A stretch of 64,000 bases of DNA from an uncultured Prevotellaceae bacterium (GCA_900319525.1 ONOU01000012.1:1-64000), one strand, 5' to 3'; positions 43,610 to 53,550 are shown, counted from the first letter of the stretch. Notes: generated by a model not told the origin, from the sequence alone. Made by a program: numbers and translations.

Positions 43610-44959
43610 TTACTGGCGTGACTTCATCTGCTTGACGCACTCCTTGAACTGGTTGCCACGGTCGGCCATGCCGTTGAACAGGTCAAAGCTGGCGCAACAC
43701 GGTGAGAGCAGCACGGTGCTGCCCTCATGAGCCAGCGAGCGGCACTTGTCCATGCACTCGGCCATGCTGCGGGCATCGGTCACAACGGGCACCTTGCCGT
43801 CAAAGAAGTCATGCAGCTTGTCATTATCCTTGCCCAAGCAGACGATGGCGGTGACCTTCTCCTTGACCAGCGGCTCGATCTGGCTATAGTCATTACCCTT
43901 GTCGATACCTCCCAGGATGAGCACGCAGGGCTCATTGACGCTCTCGAGCGCATACCAGCAGGCATCCACATTGGTGGCCTTGCTGTCGTTGATATAGCGC
44001 ACTCCGTCAATGGTATCGACATACTCCAGGCGGTGAGGTACGGCCTCAAAGTCGGTCAGCGCCTCGCGGATAACGTCCTTGCGGATGTCAAACACCTGGG
44101 CCGACAGTCCCGCAGCCATGGTGTTATACACGTTGTGCAGGCCCTTGAGCGACAAGTCATCGCGGGCAATATCCCAGTGATCGCCATCGACGTTGAAATT
44201 GAGCATGCCGTCGTGAACCCACGCGGCGTTATTGTTGTCGTCATCGCCCGTGAAGCTCAGCAGGCGTGACTCCAGGTGGTGTTGACGCAACTGGGAAGCG
44301 ATGATGGGGTCATTCTGCCAGAAGATGAAGGAATCCTCGCCGGTCTGGTTCTGGGTGATGCGGAACTTGGCGGCAGCATAGTTCTCCATCTTGTAGTCGT
44401 AGCGGTCGAGGTGGTCGGGCGTGATGTTGAGCAGCACGGCAACGTTGGCCTTGAACTCATACATGTTGTCGAGCTGGAAACTGCTCAGCTCGATGATGTA
44501 CACGTCATGGTGCTCGGTAGCCACCTGCAGGGCCAGGCTTCGGCCCACATTACCGGCCAGGCCCACGTTCAGACCTGCCTTCTTGAAGATATGGTAGGTG
44601 AGCTTGGTGGTCGTCGTCTTGCCGTTGCTGCCGGTGATGCACACCATCTTGGCATCGGTATAGCGGCCGGCAAACTCGATCTCGCTCACGATGGGGATCT
44701 TGCGCTCGATGGCCTGGGCCACCATGGGAGCCGTGTCGGGTATGCCAGGGCTTTTCACGATCTCGTCGGCATTGAGGATCTTCTCGGGTGTGTGTCCACC
44801 CTCTTCCCAATCAATCCCATACTTGTCGAGCAGGTCCTTGTAGGTCTGCCCGATGTTGCCGGCGTCGCTCAGCCACACGTCCATGCCTTTCACCTTGGCA
44901 AGCACCGCAGCTCCCGCTCCGCTCTCACCGCCGCCCAATACTACTAGTCTTTTTGCCAT
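43610..44959 (-). CDS. murD: UDP-N-acetylmuramoylalanine-D-glutamate ligase
   Basis: A 449-residue Mur ligase with LVVLGGGESGAGAAVLA at the N-terminus, the ATP loop GSNGKTTTTKLTYHI, and RLEYVDTIDGVRYINDSKAT in the middle. It adds D-glutamate to UDP-MurNAc-L-Ala in the cytoplasm. It lies between mraY and ftsW, 33 and 28 bp from them. Confidence 0.98.
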   Translation of the reverse strand: MAKRLVVLGGGESGAGAAVLAKVKGMDVWLSDAGNIGQTYKDLLDKYGIDWEEGGHTPEKILNADEIVKSPGIPDTAPMVAQAIERKIPIVSEIEFAGRYTDAKMVCITGSNGKTTTTKLTYHIFKKAGLNVGLAGNVGRSLALQVATEHHDVYIIELSSFQLDNMYEFKANVAVLLNITPDHLDRYDYKMENYAAAKFRITQNQTGEDSFIFWQNDPIIASQLRQHHLESRLLSFTGDDDNNNAAWVHDGMLNFNVDGDHWDIARDDLSLKGLHNVYNTMAAGLSAQVFDIRKDVIREALTDFEAVPHRLEYVDTIDGVRYINDSKATNVDACWYALESVNEPCVLILGGIDKGNDYSQIEPLVKEKVTAIVCLGKDNDKLHDFFDGKVPVVTDARSMAECMDKCRSLAHEGSTVLLSPCCASFDLFNGMADRGNQFKECVKQMKSRQ

Positions 44960-44992
44960 ATATCTTGTTGTCAGTTAGTCAAATGATTGTTT

Positions 44993-46252
44993 TTATCTGA
45001 TTTTGAGTGTCACAAACGTCAATGCTGCCAGCAGAATGCTGATCAGGAAGAAGCGCATCACGATCTTGGCCTCGGGAATGCGGTGGTCAGGTGTCTTGAT
45101 CTTGTAATCCCAGGTCAGCTTCGCGGGGTCGGCCGTGAAATGGTGATGCAGGGGCGTCATCTTGAACAGGCGCATGTTCTTGCCCTTGTGACGCTTGACA
45201 TACCACACCTGCATGATCACCGACAACTCCTCGATGAGGAAGATGCCGCACAGCAGGGGGATGAGCCACTCCTTGCGGATGAGCACGGCAAACACGGCGA
45301 TGATACCACCCAGACACAGGCTACCTGTGTCGCCCATGAATACCTGGGCCGGATAGGAGTTGTACCACAGGAAACCGATGGTCGCGCCAATGAACGCCGC
45401 GGCATACACTACCAGTTCGCTGCTATCGGGGATGTACATGATATTCAGGTAGGATGAATAGATGACGTTACCTCCCAGATAGCACATGATCGCTAGCGCC
45501 ACACCGATAATCGCCGATGTACCCGTTGCCAGACCGTCCACGCCGTCGGTCAGGTTGGCACCGTTGCTCACTGCCGTGATGACAAAGATTGTCACCAGGA
45601 TGAACAGGATCCAACCACCCGTCTGCTTGTGCTTGCCCATCCACTTGGTGAAGTAGGCGTAGTCAAAGTTGTGATTCTTGACAAAGGGCAGCGTGGTCTT
45701 GGTGGCCTTCACAGCCTGCGACTTGTGGATTTCGACCAGCTCAGGCGTCTCGTTGCGGTTGGTCACGTGAACGTTCTCGTTCATCACGATGGCGGGACTC
45801 AGATACATGGTCAAGCCCACGATGATACCCAGACCCACCTGGCCCACAATCTTGAACTTGCCCTTGAGGCCCTGCTTGTTGTGGTGGAATACCTTGATGT
45901 AATCATCGGCAAAGCCCAGCGCGCCGCACCACAGGGTGGACACGATCATGAGCAGCATGTACACGTTGTTGAGCTTGCCCAGCAACAGGCACGGCACCAG
46001 AATCGAGATGATGATGATGATACCGCCCATGGTGGGGGTTCCCTGCTTGGCCGCGTTGCCGCCCAGTTTCTCCTCGCGCTCCTTGTCGCACATCTGGCGG
46101 CTCTTGAGCTTGAAAATGATACGGCGACCGATGACGATGCCAATAAACAACGACAGGATAAATGCAAATCCCGACCTGAAGGTGATGTACTCAAACAAGC
46201 GTGCACCACTCACGTCATACTGTTGCAGGTAATGAAAAAGATGATATAACAT
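44993..46252 (-). CDS. mraY: Phospho-MurNAc-pentapeptide transferase
   Basis: A 419-residue polytopic enzyme with the catalytic aspartates in LGFADDYIKV and NLTDGVDGLATG and the MraY-type HHHF segment near the C-terminus. It moves phospho-MurNAc-pentapeptide to undecaprenyl phosphate, giving lipid I, at the inner membrane. A stretch of about 40 extra residues around VHVTNRNETPELVEIHKSQ is periplasmic or loop material, longer than in E. coli (360 residues). Confidence 0.97.
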   Translation of the reverse strand: MLYHLFHYLQQYDVSGARLFEYITFRSGFAFILSLFIGIVIGRRIIFKLKSRQMCDKEREEKLGGNAAKQGTPTMGGIIIIISILVPCLLLGKLNNVYMLLMIVSTLWCGALGFADDYIKVFHHNKQGLKGKFKIVGQVGLGIIVGLTMYLSPAIVMNENVHVTNRNETPELVEIHKSQAVKATKTTLPFVKNHNFDYAYFTKWMGKHKQTGGWILFILVTIFVITAVSNGANLTDGVDGLATGTSAIIGVALAIMCYLGGNVIYSSYLNIMYIPDSSELVVYAAAFIGATIGFLWYNSYPAQVFMGDTGSLCLGGIIAVFAVLIRKEWLIPLLCGIFLIEELSVIMQVWYVKRHKGKNMRLFKMTPLHHHFTADPAKLTWDYKIKTPDHRIPEAKIVMRFFLISILLAALTFVTLKIR

Positions 46253-46285
46253 AATCGTTATGCTATTTTGTTGGTTAATAATCGG

Positions 46286-47752
46286 TTAGGATTGCGATTC
46301 GCTGGCAAACACCTCTTGAACCTGTTCGCGGTCGTCGAAGTGATGCTTCACGCCCATAATTTCCTGATAGTCCTCATGACCCTTGCCGGCAATGAGCACC
46401 ACGTCACCGGCCTGAGCCAGCTGGCATGCCGTGCGGATCGCCTGGCGGCGGTCGGTGATGGTCAGCACATGGGGGCGCGTCTCGTCGGGCAGGCCCACCT
46501 CCATCTGCCGCAAGATCTCGTCGGGGTCTTCGGTGCGGGGATTGTCGCTGGTGAGCACCACGCGGTCGCTGCGCACGGCAGCCTCACGTGCCATGATGGG
46601 GCGCTTGCCCGCGTCACGGTCGCCACCGCAGCCGCACACGGTGATGATGTGGCCAGCGGTTCCCACGACCTCACGGATGGTGTCGAGGACATTGACCAGC
46701 GCGTCGGGCGTGTGGGCATAGTCCACGATGGCGGTGTAGCCACGCGGTGAGCGCAACGTCTGGAAGCGGCCTGCGACAGGTTCCAGCAAGCTCATCTTGA
46801 CAAGCGTCTCCTGCGGGTCAAATCCCAGCAGCAACGAGGCGCCATAGACCGACAGCAGGTTGTAGGCGTTGAAACGTCCCGTGAACAGCACCTCGACCTG
46901 GTTGCCGTTGAGCTCGAGGGTGGTGCCATCGAGTCGTGACTCCACGATGCGGCCCTTGAAATCGGTCATCGAGCGCAACGAGTAGCGGTACTTGTCGGCG
47001 CGCGTGTTCTGCAGCATCACCTCGCCCACCTTGTCGTCGGCATTGACCAGGGCAAAGGCTCCGCTGGGCAGCGCGTCAAAGAACATCTTCTTGGCCGCGA
47101 TGTAATTGTCCACCGTCTTGTGGAAATCCATGTGGTCACGCGTCAGGTTGGTGAAGATGCCGCCCGCAAAGGTGATGCCCTCGATGCGGCGCTGCACACA
47201 CGAGTGTGAGCTCACCTCCATGAAGGCATACTCGCAACCGGCCTGCACCATCTCGTGCAACAGGCGGTTGAGCGTCAGATGGTCGGGCGTGGTCTGCTTG
47301 GCCGGCGTCCTGACGGTGTCGATGATATTCTCGACGGTGGACAGCAAGCCCGCCTTGTGGCCCATGAGCCGCGCCATCTCATAGAGCAGCGTCGCTGTCG
47401 TTGTCTTGCCGTTGGTACCGGTGACACCCACCAGCCGCAAGTTGCGGGAGGGGTGGTCAAACCATTCGTCGGCAAGATGGGCCAGCGCGATGACGCTGTT
47501 CTCGACCTGAATGTATGTTACAGACTGGCTCAACGTCTGTGGCATTTCCTCACACACGATAGCACGCGCACCGGCAGCGATGACATCGGCAATGAAACGA
47601 TGGGAGTCAACAGCGACACCCTTGACAGCCACAAACAGGACGCCCTCACGCGCCTGGCGCGAGTCGTTGATGAGGTCGATGATATCGACAGCAGTGTCGC
47701 CCACCACCTGCAGTGGCTGGATAGACGTGAGCAGTTGTGATAATTTCTTCAT
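46286..47752 (-). CDS. murE: UDP-MurNAc-tripeptide synthetase, meso-DAP type
   Basis: A 488-residue Mur ligase with the ATP loop GTNGKTTTATLLYEM and the DNPRTEDP segment, whose Asn-Pro-Arg core marks meso-diaminopimelate as the amino acid added. So the peptidoglycan has DAP at position three. It acts between MurD and MurF. murF is not in this window, as is usual in Bacteroidetes dcw clusters. Confidence 0.97.
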   Translation of the reverse strand: MKKLSQLLTSIQPLQVVGDTAVDIIDLINDSRQAREGVLFVAVKGVAVDSHRFIADVIAAGARAIVCEEMPQTLSQSVTYIQVENSVIALAHLADEWFDHPSRNLRLVGVTGTNGKTTTATLLYEMARLMGHKAGLLSTVENIIDTVRTPAKQTTPDHLTLNRLLHEMVQAGCEYAFMEVSSHSCVQRRIEGITFAGGIFTNLTRDHMDFHKTVDNYIAAKKMFFDALPSGAFALVNADDKVGEVMLQNTRADKYRYSLRSMTDFKGRIVESRLDGTTLELNGNQVEVLFTGRFNAYNLLSVYGASLLLGFDPQETLVKMSLLEPVAGRFQTLRSPRGYTAIVDYAHTPDALVNVLDTIREVVGTAGHIITVCGCGGDRDAGKRPIMAREAAVRSDRVVLTSDNPRTEDPDEILRQMEVGLPDETRPHVLTITDRRQAIRTACQLAQAGDVVLIAGKGHEDYQEIMGVKHHFDDREQVQEVFASESQS

Positions 47753-47782
47753 GATAGTTTTATGATTGGTTTTGATTGGTTT

Positions 47783-49915
47783 TTAGATGTTTCTTAATCT
47801 CAAGTCGATGCGCTGGCCACGGGCATAATGGCTGCCAGCGGCAAGGCTTTGCCCCGTCACCATGCCGTAGCCGTAGATGTTGACCGTCAAGCCGGCATCC
47901 TCGAGCACCTTGATGGCCTCGCGGACATTGAGCCCGATGACGTTGGGCACGCCCTTCTCGCTCTTGCCGGGTCGGGCATAGGAGTGCGGTGCCTGGATTC
48001 CCAGACCGCGGCGAATGTTGGAGGCCTTTCTGTCGCTCATCGAGGCAAACAGCGTGGGATAGTTCTTTCCCTCGCCAGACTTGCCTGTCGATGACTGGGC
48101 ATAATCGGGCAAGTTGCCAAGCAGGCCATGGGCATACATCTTGAGAGCGATGTTCTTCACCACCATACCGCTGCTGGCACCGGCGCCTCGATCGGCACCC
48201 AGCATGAGCACGATGCAGGAATACTTGGGCTTGTCGTAGGGGAAGAAGCCGCAGAAGGCCAAACGCTTTTGGGCGCCATACTGGCCGGCAGCATTGGTGA
48301 ACGCGGTACCGGTCTTGCCTGCAATCTCGACCCGCTCGTCCTGTACCCAGTGGCGTGCTGTGCCATGACTGCCCCACACCACATCACGCAACATGATGCG
48401 CAGCTTCTGGGCATTCTCGGGTGAGCACACCTGCTTGCGCACGTAGGTCACAGGGATGATCGAGTCGGGCTCGCCATCCCGCGACAGTTTCTTCACCAGG
48501 TGCGGACGCACAAACTTGCCATCGTTAGCAATGGCATTGTACATCGCCAGGGTGTACAGGGGCGGAATGGTCGTGGCGTAGCCATAGGCTTGACGCGTGA
48601 GCGACAGCTTGTCCCATATCTTGTTGCCCAACACGGGAAAGTTGGGCGTCGTTTCGCCACCGATGCCCGTATTGAAAGGCTCGAAAAAGCCCATCTCCTC
48701 AAGACGTTTGCGGAACCCGCCGGGATTCTGGCCATAATCCTTGACGATGAGTTTGGCCATTCCGATGTTGGACGAGGTCTCGATAATCTCACGGGGAGTG
48801 CGCGTTGCCGCGCCATGCGGCCTGTCGCTGATGTTGCGGCCGGCATACATCCAGTCCGATCCCGTGGCAATGGGAGCGTTAATGTCGCTGACGACGCCGT
48901 CCTCCAGCGCCACCATCATCGATATGGTCTTGACCACCGATCCGGGCTCATAACCCAGCACGGCGTGGTTCACGCCCTCGACATACTCGCCAGTGGTCTT
49001 GCTGCGCTCCAGGTTGCTGATCGCCTTGATCTCGCCAGTGGCCACTTCCATGAGGACGCAGGTGCCCCACTCGGCTCCTGTCTCCAGGCACATGTTGTTG
49101 AGTTCGTTCTCGACGATGTCCTGAAGCTGCACGTTGATCGTCGTGGTGATGTCATATCCCTTGACGGCGGGCACACTCTCGGCCCGAACGATGCCGTTGG
49201 TGAGCTGGATGCTCTGGGCCTGTCCCGGCTTGCCATACAGCAGCGAGTCCAGTGCCATCTCCAGTCCGGAATGGCCACGGATGCTGGAGCTGGTCTCATT
49301 CTGTCCCACGTTGCCGATACTGCGTGCCGCCATGTCACCATAGGGCTTGATGCGGCGGTTGTGCTTCTCGTAGTAGAAGCCGTTCTTGTTCTTGGCCCGA
49401 CGCAGGAAGGGGAACTGGCGCACGCGCTCATACTCCTTGTGGGTGAGCATATAGGGGAACAGTCGGTAAGCACGGTTCTTGCGCGCCTTCTTCCCTGGTG
49501 CGGGATGGTTGGCGGCATCCATAATGGCCTTGCGGTCCTGCAGCAGCTTCTTCTTCCACTGCGAGGCGTCCATCGAGTCGTCAAACTTGGCCAGGCTGTC
49601 ACACAGCGGGCCGATGTCCTTCATCAGCGTATCGGTCTTGATGCCGTCGGTAAACCAGTCGATGCGCACCACATAGTACTGCAGGTTAGCTGCCAGCACC
49701 GTACCGTTGTCGGCCAGCAGTTTGCCGCGCTCGGGCTCGATGGGCACGGTATCGGTGAGCACCTTTTCGGCCTTGGCGTTCCACTCGGCGGCATGAATCA
49801 CGGTCGTCTTGAAAAGATTCCAAGCGATCATGGCCGAGAACAGCAGCATGATTCCCACTACGATGGCGTAGCGCATCAGGATATGTCGTTTGTTGTTTTG
49901 CTTCATTGATGACAA
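47783..49915 (-). CDS. ftsI: Penicillin-binding protein FtsI/PBP2 type with PASTA domain
   Basis: A 710-residue class B transpeptidase. A TM anchor (about residues 12-32) and a dimerisation domain precede the penicillin-binding domain with active-site serine in EPGSVVKTISM (SxxK), SSN in ETSSNIGM and KTG in IAGKTGTAF. A single PASTA domain closes the protein (PNVIGLNVREAIKVLEDAG). It crosslinks septal peptidoglycan in the periplasm together with FtsW. It starts 44 bp after ftsL. Confidence 0.97.
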   Translation of the reverse strand: MSSMKQNNKRHILMRYAIVVGIMLLFSAMIAWNLFKTTVIHAAEWNAKAEKVLTDTVPIEPERGKLLADNGTVLAANLQYYVVRIDWFTDGIKTDTLMKDIGPLCDSLAKFDDSMDASQWKKKLLQDRKAIMDAANHPAPGKKARKNRAYRLFPYMLTHKEYERVRQFPFLRRAKNKNGFYYEKHNRRIKPYGDMAARSIGNVGQNETSSSIRGHSGLEMALDSLLYGKPGQAQSIQLTNGIVRAESVPAVKGYDITTTINVQLQDIVENELNNMCLETGAEWGTCVLMEVATGEIKAISNLERSKTTGEYVEGVNHAVLGYEPGSVVKTISMMVALEDGVVSDINAPIATGSDWMYAGRNISDRPHGAATRTPREIIETSSNIGMAKLIVKDYGQNPGGFRKRLEEMGFFEPFNTGIGGETTPNFPVLGNKIWDKLSLTRQAYGYATTIPPLYTLAMYNAIANDGKFVRPHLVKKLSRDGEPDSIIPVTYVRKQVCSPENAQKLRIMLRDVVWGSHGTARHWVQDERVEIAGKTGTAFTNAAGQYGAQKRLAFCGFFPYDKPKYSCIVLMLGADRGAGASSGMVVKNIALKMYAHGLLGNLPDYAQSSTGKSGEGKNYPTLFASMSDRKASNIRRGLGIQAPHSYARPGKSEKGVPNVIGLNVREAIKVLEDAGLTVNIYGYGMVTGQSLAAGSHYARGQRIDLRLRNI

Positions 49916-49959
49916 TGGTCTGGCAGATTATTGTTGCGGCTTATTGTGTAACAGCAGTA

Positions 49960-50307
49960 TCACTTTGACTTCAACTCGTAAGGAGGATCATCGGGCGCGG
50001 CGAGGTCGATGTGCTTCTCGCGCATCAGCTTGGTCATCTCGCTCTCGCGTATCATCGAGTTGTAGCGCGCACTGGCATTGACCAGGTCGGTCTGTGCATT
50101 GGCCAGCTCGGTCTTCAGCCCGAAGACCTCCTCCAGGCTGCTCTGACACACGAACTTGTTGGCAATATAAGCCAGCGCCATGATGACCATCGCCACGATA
50201 TAGACGGCGTTGCGCTTAAAGAAGTCCAGCGACAGGAAGCGGCCCTGGATGATGTCCTTGCCCGCCTTCTTGCCCTGGGATGACGCAGATTTCTTTTTCT
50301 CGCTCAT
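49960..50307 (-). CDS. ftsL: FtsL-like divisome protein
   Basis: A 115-residue bitopic protein: a basic cytoplasmic head, a TM segment (about residues 31-47, AVYIVAMVIMALAYIAN), and a periplasmic coiled coil with VFGLKTELANAQTDLVNASA. The match to FtsL is by position between rsmH and ftsI and by topology, since FtsL is poorly conserved. The start is ATG 50307; a longer frame from 50466 would overlap rsmH by 130 bp. Confidence 0.82.
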   Translation of the reverse strand: MSEKKKSASSQGKKAGKDIIQGRFLSLDFFKRNAVYIVAMVIMALAYIANKFVCQSSLEEVFGLKTELANAQTDLVNASARYNSMIRESEMTKLMREKHIDLAAPDDPPYELKSK

Positions 50308-50333
50308 GAGTTGTTGTGATTGTATCAAGTGAA

Positions 50334-51263
50334 TTAGTGTTTGCTGTTCTCGTTTTGGGGACGCGCGATGAGCTCGGCCACGCGCAGCTTGGAGCTGCGC
50401 GAGCGGGAGTTGCGCTCCACTTCTTCCTCGCTGGGAACGATGACCTTGTTGTTGACCATGCGCCACGGCGTGTTGACACGGCCATAGAAGTCCTTTTCCA
50501 GACGGCCCTCGACATTGCCCGCGCGCATGAAGTTCTTGACCAGGCGGTCCTCCAGCGAGTGGTAGGTGATGATGGCCAGCCGCCCTCCTGGATTGAGCAC
50601 CTCGAGCGACTGCGACAACAGCCGCCGCAGGGCATCCAGCTCACCGTTAACCTCGATGCGCAACGCCTGGAACACCATCGACAGTTCCTTCTTTTCCTGA
50701 CTGGCCTTGATCAACGGGCGCACGGCATCGACGAGCTGGCCTGTCGTGGACAGGGGACGCGACTTGATGATCGCGGCGGCCAGGCGACGCGACTGCCGCA
50801 GCTCGCCATAGAGGTAGAGCACGTCGGCCAGCCGTTCCTCGCTGTAGGTGTTGAGCAGATCGGCGGCGGTGAAGGCGGCCGACCGGTTCATGCGCATGTC
50901 CAGCGGGGCATCGGCACGGAAGGTGAAACCGCGCTCGACGGCGTCAAAGTGGTGAAACGACACACCCAGGTCGGCCAGGATGCCATCAACGCCGTCAACG
51001 CCATAGTAACGCAGGAAATTCTTGACATAGGCAAAGTTGCCGTGTGCAAATGTAAACCTATCGTCGTGCAGGCGGTTCTCCCAGGCGTCCATGTCCTGAT
51101 CCATGCCGATGAGTTTCCCGTCGGGGCCCAGGCGTTCAAGGATGGCACGGCTGTGACCGCCACCGCCATAGGTGACGTCAACATAGGTGCCATCGGGCTT
51201 GACCGCGAGACCCGCCATGGTCTCATCGAGCAGCGCAGGTATATGATATACAGGTTGTTCCAT
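50334..51263 (-). CDS. rsmH: 16S rRNA m4C1402 methyltransferase RsmH (MraW)
   Basis: A 309-residue SAM-dependent enzyme with YVDVTYGGGGHSRAIL at the SAM site, GILADLGVSFHHFD, and AIITYHSLEDRLVKNF near the end. It N4-methylates C1402 of 16S rRNA. It is the first gene of the dcw cluster. mraZ, which normally comes just before it in Bacteroidetes, is absent; the region upstream has only promoter-like sequence. Confidence 0.97.
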   Translation of the reverse strand: MEQPVYHIPALLDETMAGLAVKPDGTYVDVTYGGGGHSRAILERLGPDGKLIGMDQDMDAWENRLHDDRFTFAHGNFAYVKNFLRYYGVDGVDGILADLGVSFHHFDAVERGFTFRADAPLDMRMNRSAAFTAADLLNTYSEERLADVLYLYGELRQSRRLAAAIIKSRPLSTTGQLVDAVRPLIKASQEKKELSMVFQALRIEVNGELDALRRLLSQSLEVLNPGGRLAIITYHSLEDRLVKNFMRAGNVEGRLEKDFYGRVNTPWRMVNNKVIVPSEEEVERNSRSRSSKLRVAELIARPQNENSKH

Positions 51264-51316
51264 TGCTATCTGTAATACTATCTGGTGTTCTTCCTCTCCC
51301 CACTTTTTAGGGACTT

Positions 51317-51349
51317 CAAAGGTACTGCTTTTTTTTGGATAATTTGCAA
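51317..51349 (-). promoter_or_regulatory. Promoter of the dcw cluster
   Basis: On the minus strand TTG (51349-51347) is followed after 22 bases by TACCTTTG (51324-51317), about 55 bp before the rsmH ATG. Between it and the divergent lysA promoter (51350-51540) no coding frame is convincing and no MraZ-box-like repeat was noticed. Confidence 0.6.
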
Positions 51350-51540
51350 TCCCAAACCAAGTTATTTACAAAATAGAAAATAAAAATTGTTAACAAGCCC
51401 TGTTAATAACCTTAACACAGCTATTATTCAGATAGTTATGATAACTATTTACGAAATTGAACAGCAGGCGTTTTTAGGGCTGAAACAAGGGGTTTTAAAT
51501 ATTTTAATAATTATCTACACTTTTTCAATATTATTTTTAA

Positions 51541-51548
51541 TACTTTTG
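51541..51548 (+). promoter_or_regulatory. Candidate -7 box of lysA
   Basis: TACTTTTG matches TAnnTTTG. It sits in AT-rich DNA and gives a leader of about 70 nt before the ATG at 51626. No TTG was found 23 to 25 bases upstream. Confidence 0.45.
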
Positions 51549-51625
51549 CCCTGCGAAACGGGCAAGAGGCCTCGTCACGCGTCACCCGATGAATTTGATT
51601 TCAGGTATAGAAAAAACTAAGAAAT

Positions 51626-52804
51626 ATGACTACGGCTTTACACGGCTTTGAGATGAATATTGTGGAGCAGACCTCCACACCGTTCTACTACTACAACATG
51701 GATATCCTGCACGATACTTTGCGGGAGATCGACCGCCACATCAGCGGCCATCCTTTCGTTGTCCACTATGCCGTCAAGGCCAACGGCAATCCACACATAC
51801 TCAAGGAAATATCACAACACGGGCTAGGCGCCGACCTGGTGAGCGGACATGAGGTGGAAGCCGCTCTCGCAGCGGGATTCCAGGCAGAAAAAATGACCTT
51901 CTCGGGAGTGGGGAAAACCGACTGGGAAATCAAGCTGGGCATCCAGCACGGCATCGGCTGCTTCAACGTGGAATCGGTCCCCGAGCTGGAGGTCATCAAC
52001 CAGCTGGCAGGCGAGATGGACAAGACAGCCAACATCGCCTTGAGGGTCAACCCCGACATCGACGCCCACACCCACAAGTACATCACCACAGGCACCGCCG
52101 ACAACAAATTCGGCATCGGCATCGAGGTTCTGGAGCAGACCGTCAAGCAGGCCCTCTCGCTCCCCAACATCCACCTGCGCGGCCTGCATTTCCACATCGG
52201 TTCACAGATCACGTCAATGACGCCCTTTGCCATGCTGTGCGACACAATCAACGACCTGCTCGACCACTATGAAGGGCAGGGCATCCACTTCGAGATGATT
52301 AATGTGGGAGGCGGACTTGGCATTGACTACTCCGAGCCCGACAAGCATCCTCTGCCCGACTTCGAGAGCTACTTCGGCACATTCAAGGCCAACCTCAAGA
52401 TAAGGGATAACCAGCAGATTCACTTCGAGTTAGGCCGTTCTATCGTAGCCAGTTGCGGATCCCTGATTTCCCGCGTAGTCTTCGTTAAGGAGAGCCGCAA
52501 CAAGAAGTTCCTCATCCTGGATGCCGGCATGACCGACCTGATCAGGCCCGCGCTCTACCAGGCGCACCACGAGATACAGAACCTGACGGCCGCCGGCAAC
52601 GGCATCGACAAGCAGGTTGAGCAGTATGACGTCGTGGGCCCCGTGTGCGAGTCCAGCGATGTGTTTGCCCACAGCCGCAAGTTGCCCATTTCCCGCAGGG
52701 GAGACCTGATTGCCATCCGCTCGGCAGGCGCCTACGGCGAGTCCATGTCGTCCCGATACAACATGCGTGCACTTCCCGCCAGCGTTTTCGCTTACAAAAA
52801 ATAA
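51626..52804 (+). CDS. lysA: Diaminopimelate decarboxylase
   Basis: A 392-residue fold-type III PLP enzyme. The PLP lysine is K51 in HYAVKANGN, followed by the HFHIGSQ motif, GGGLGIDY and GPVCESSD with the substrate/PLP cysteine, and AYGESMSSRYN near the end. It removes CO2 from meso-DAP to give lysine in the cytoplasm. The product feeds LysS, and the substrate is the same metabolite used by MurE nearby. Carboxynorspermidine decarboxylase is a close relative but the GPVCESSD form favours LysA. Confidence 0.93.
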   Translation: MTTALHGFEMNIVEQTSTPFYYYNMDILHDTLREIDRHISGHPFVVHYAVKANGNPHILKEISQHGLGADLVSGHEVEAALAAGFQAEKMTFSGVGKTDWEIKLGIQHGIGCFNVESVPELEVINQLAGEMDKTANIALRVNPDIDAHTHKYITTGTADNKFGIGIEVLEQTVKQALSLPNIHLRGLHFHIGSQITSMTPFAMLCDTINDLLDHYEGQGIHFEMINVGGGLGIDYSEPDKHPLPDFESYFGTFKANLKIRDNQQIHFELGRSIVASCGSLISRVVFVKESRNKKFLILDAGMTDLIRPALYQAHHEIQNLTAAGNGIDKQVEQYDVVGPVCESSDVFAHSRKLPISRRGDLIAIRSAGAYGESMSSRYNMRALPASVFAYKK

Positions 52805-52901
52805 CACCTTATTCGCCTATAAAACAACACATTAGCTATTTTTGCCTTAAAAAAATCAAAAAATAATTACCGAAACCTATAGCAACATCAAAAAAAAGCC
52901 T

Positions 52902-52909
52902 TACATTTG
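52902..52909 (+). promoter_or_regulatory. Candidate -7 box of the Lrp/AsnC gene
   Basis: TACATTTG matches TAnnTTTG and lies about 27 bp before the ATG at 52936. A second match, TATTTTTG, occurs at 52837-52844. Confidence 0.45.
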
Positions 52910-52935
52910 CAATTAGTTTTCAAAAGTAGGTTTTC

Positions 52936-53400
52936 ATGGAAAAGATTGACACTCTAGACAAGAAAATTCTGGAAATTGTGATGAATAACGCCCGCATTCC
53001 TAGCAAAGACGTTGCTCAGGTGTGCGGAGTATCGAGGGCAGCAGTCCATCAACGCATCCAGCGGCTCATTGACGACGGCGTGATCACCGGTTCGGGCTAC
53101 AACGTCAATCCCAAGTTGCTCGGATACTCAACCTGCACATTTATTGGCCTGACCCTTGAGCGGGGCTCGATGTACCGCACTGTGGTCCCTGAACTCTTAA
53201 AGATCAAGGAAGTGGTCGAGTGCCACTTCACCACTGGCCACTACACGATGATGATCAAGGTGTATGCCCGTGACAATGAGCACTTGATGTCGCTTGTCAA
53301 CGACCACATCCAGCACATCGAGGGTGTTGCCGCTACCGAAACGCTCATCTCGCTCGAACAGAGCATCAGCCGCACGCTGCCCATCTACTTTGAGGATTAA
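52936..53400 (+). CDS. Lrp/AsnC family transcriptional regulator
   Basis: A 154-residue regulator: an N-terminal winged HTH (KILEIVMNNARIPSKDVAQVCGVSRAAVHQRI) and a C-terminal RAM ligand-binding domain (VECHFTTGHYTMMIKVYA). Such proteins sense amino acids and form octamers. Its ligand is unknown; since it follows lysA directly (131 bp), lysine or another amino acid is a fair guess, not a demonstrated one. Confidence 0.92.
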   Translation: MEKIDTLDKKILEIVMNNARIPSKDVAQVCGVSRAAVHQRIQRLIDDGVITGSGYNVNPKLLGYSTCTFIGLTLERGSMYRTVVPELLKIKEVVECHFTTGHYTMMIKVYARDNEHLMSLVNDHIQHIEGVAATETLISLEQSISRTLPIYFED

Positions 53401-53542
53401 CCTCCCCAACAGTTTTGATCATCCTGCACCTCAATATACCAGATTCCCCCACCGCTTTCCCAACGGTGAGGAAAGCCGTAATGCGCTACCGATGCGTGAC
53501 AAATATTATGCCCAATAGATAACTTATATCACTTTTTTGCCT

Positions 53543-53550
53543 TATCTTTG
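53543..53550 (+). promoter_or_regulatory. Candidate -7 box of the guanylyltransferase gene
   Basis: TATCTTTG matches TAnnTTTG and gives a leader of about 57 nt before the ATG at 53615. Confidence 0.45.

Noticed and set aside
51264-51316. Hidden mraZ upstream of rsmH
   Set aside because: No frame of about 150 codons and no MraZ features fit in the 362-bp space.
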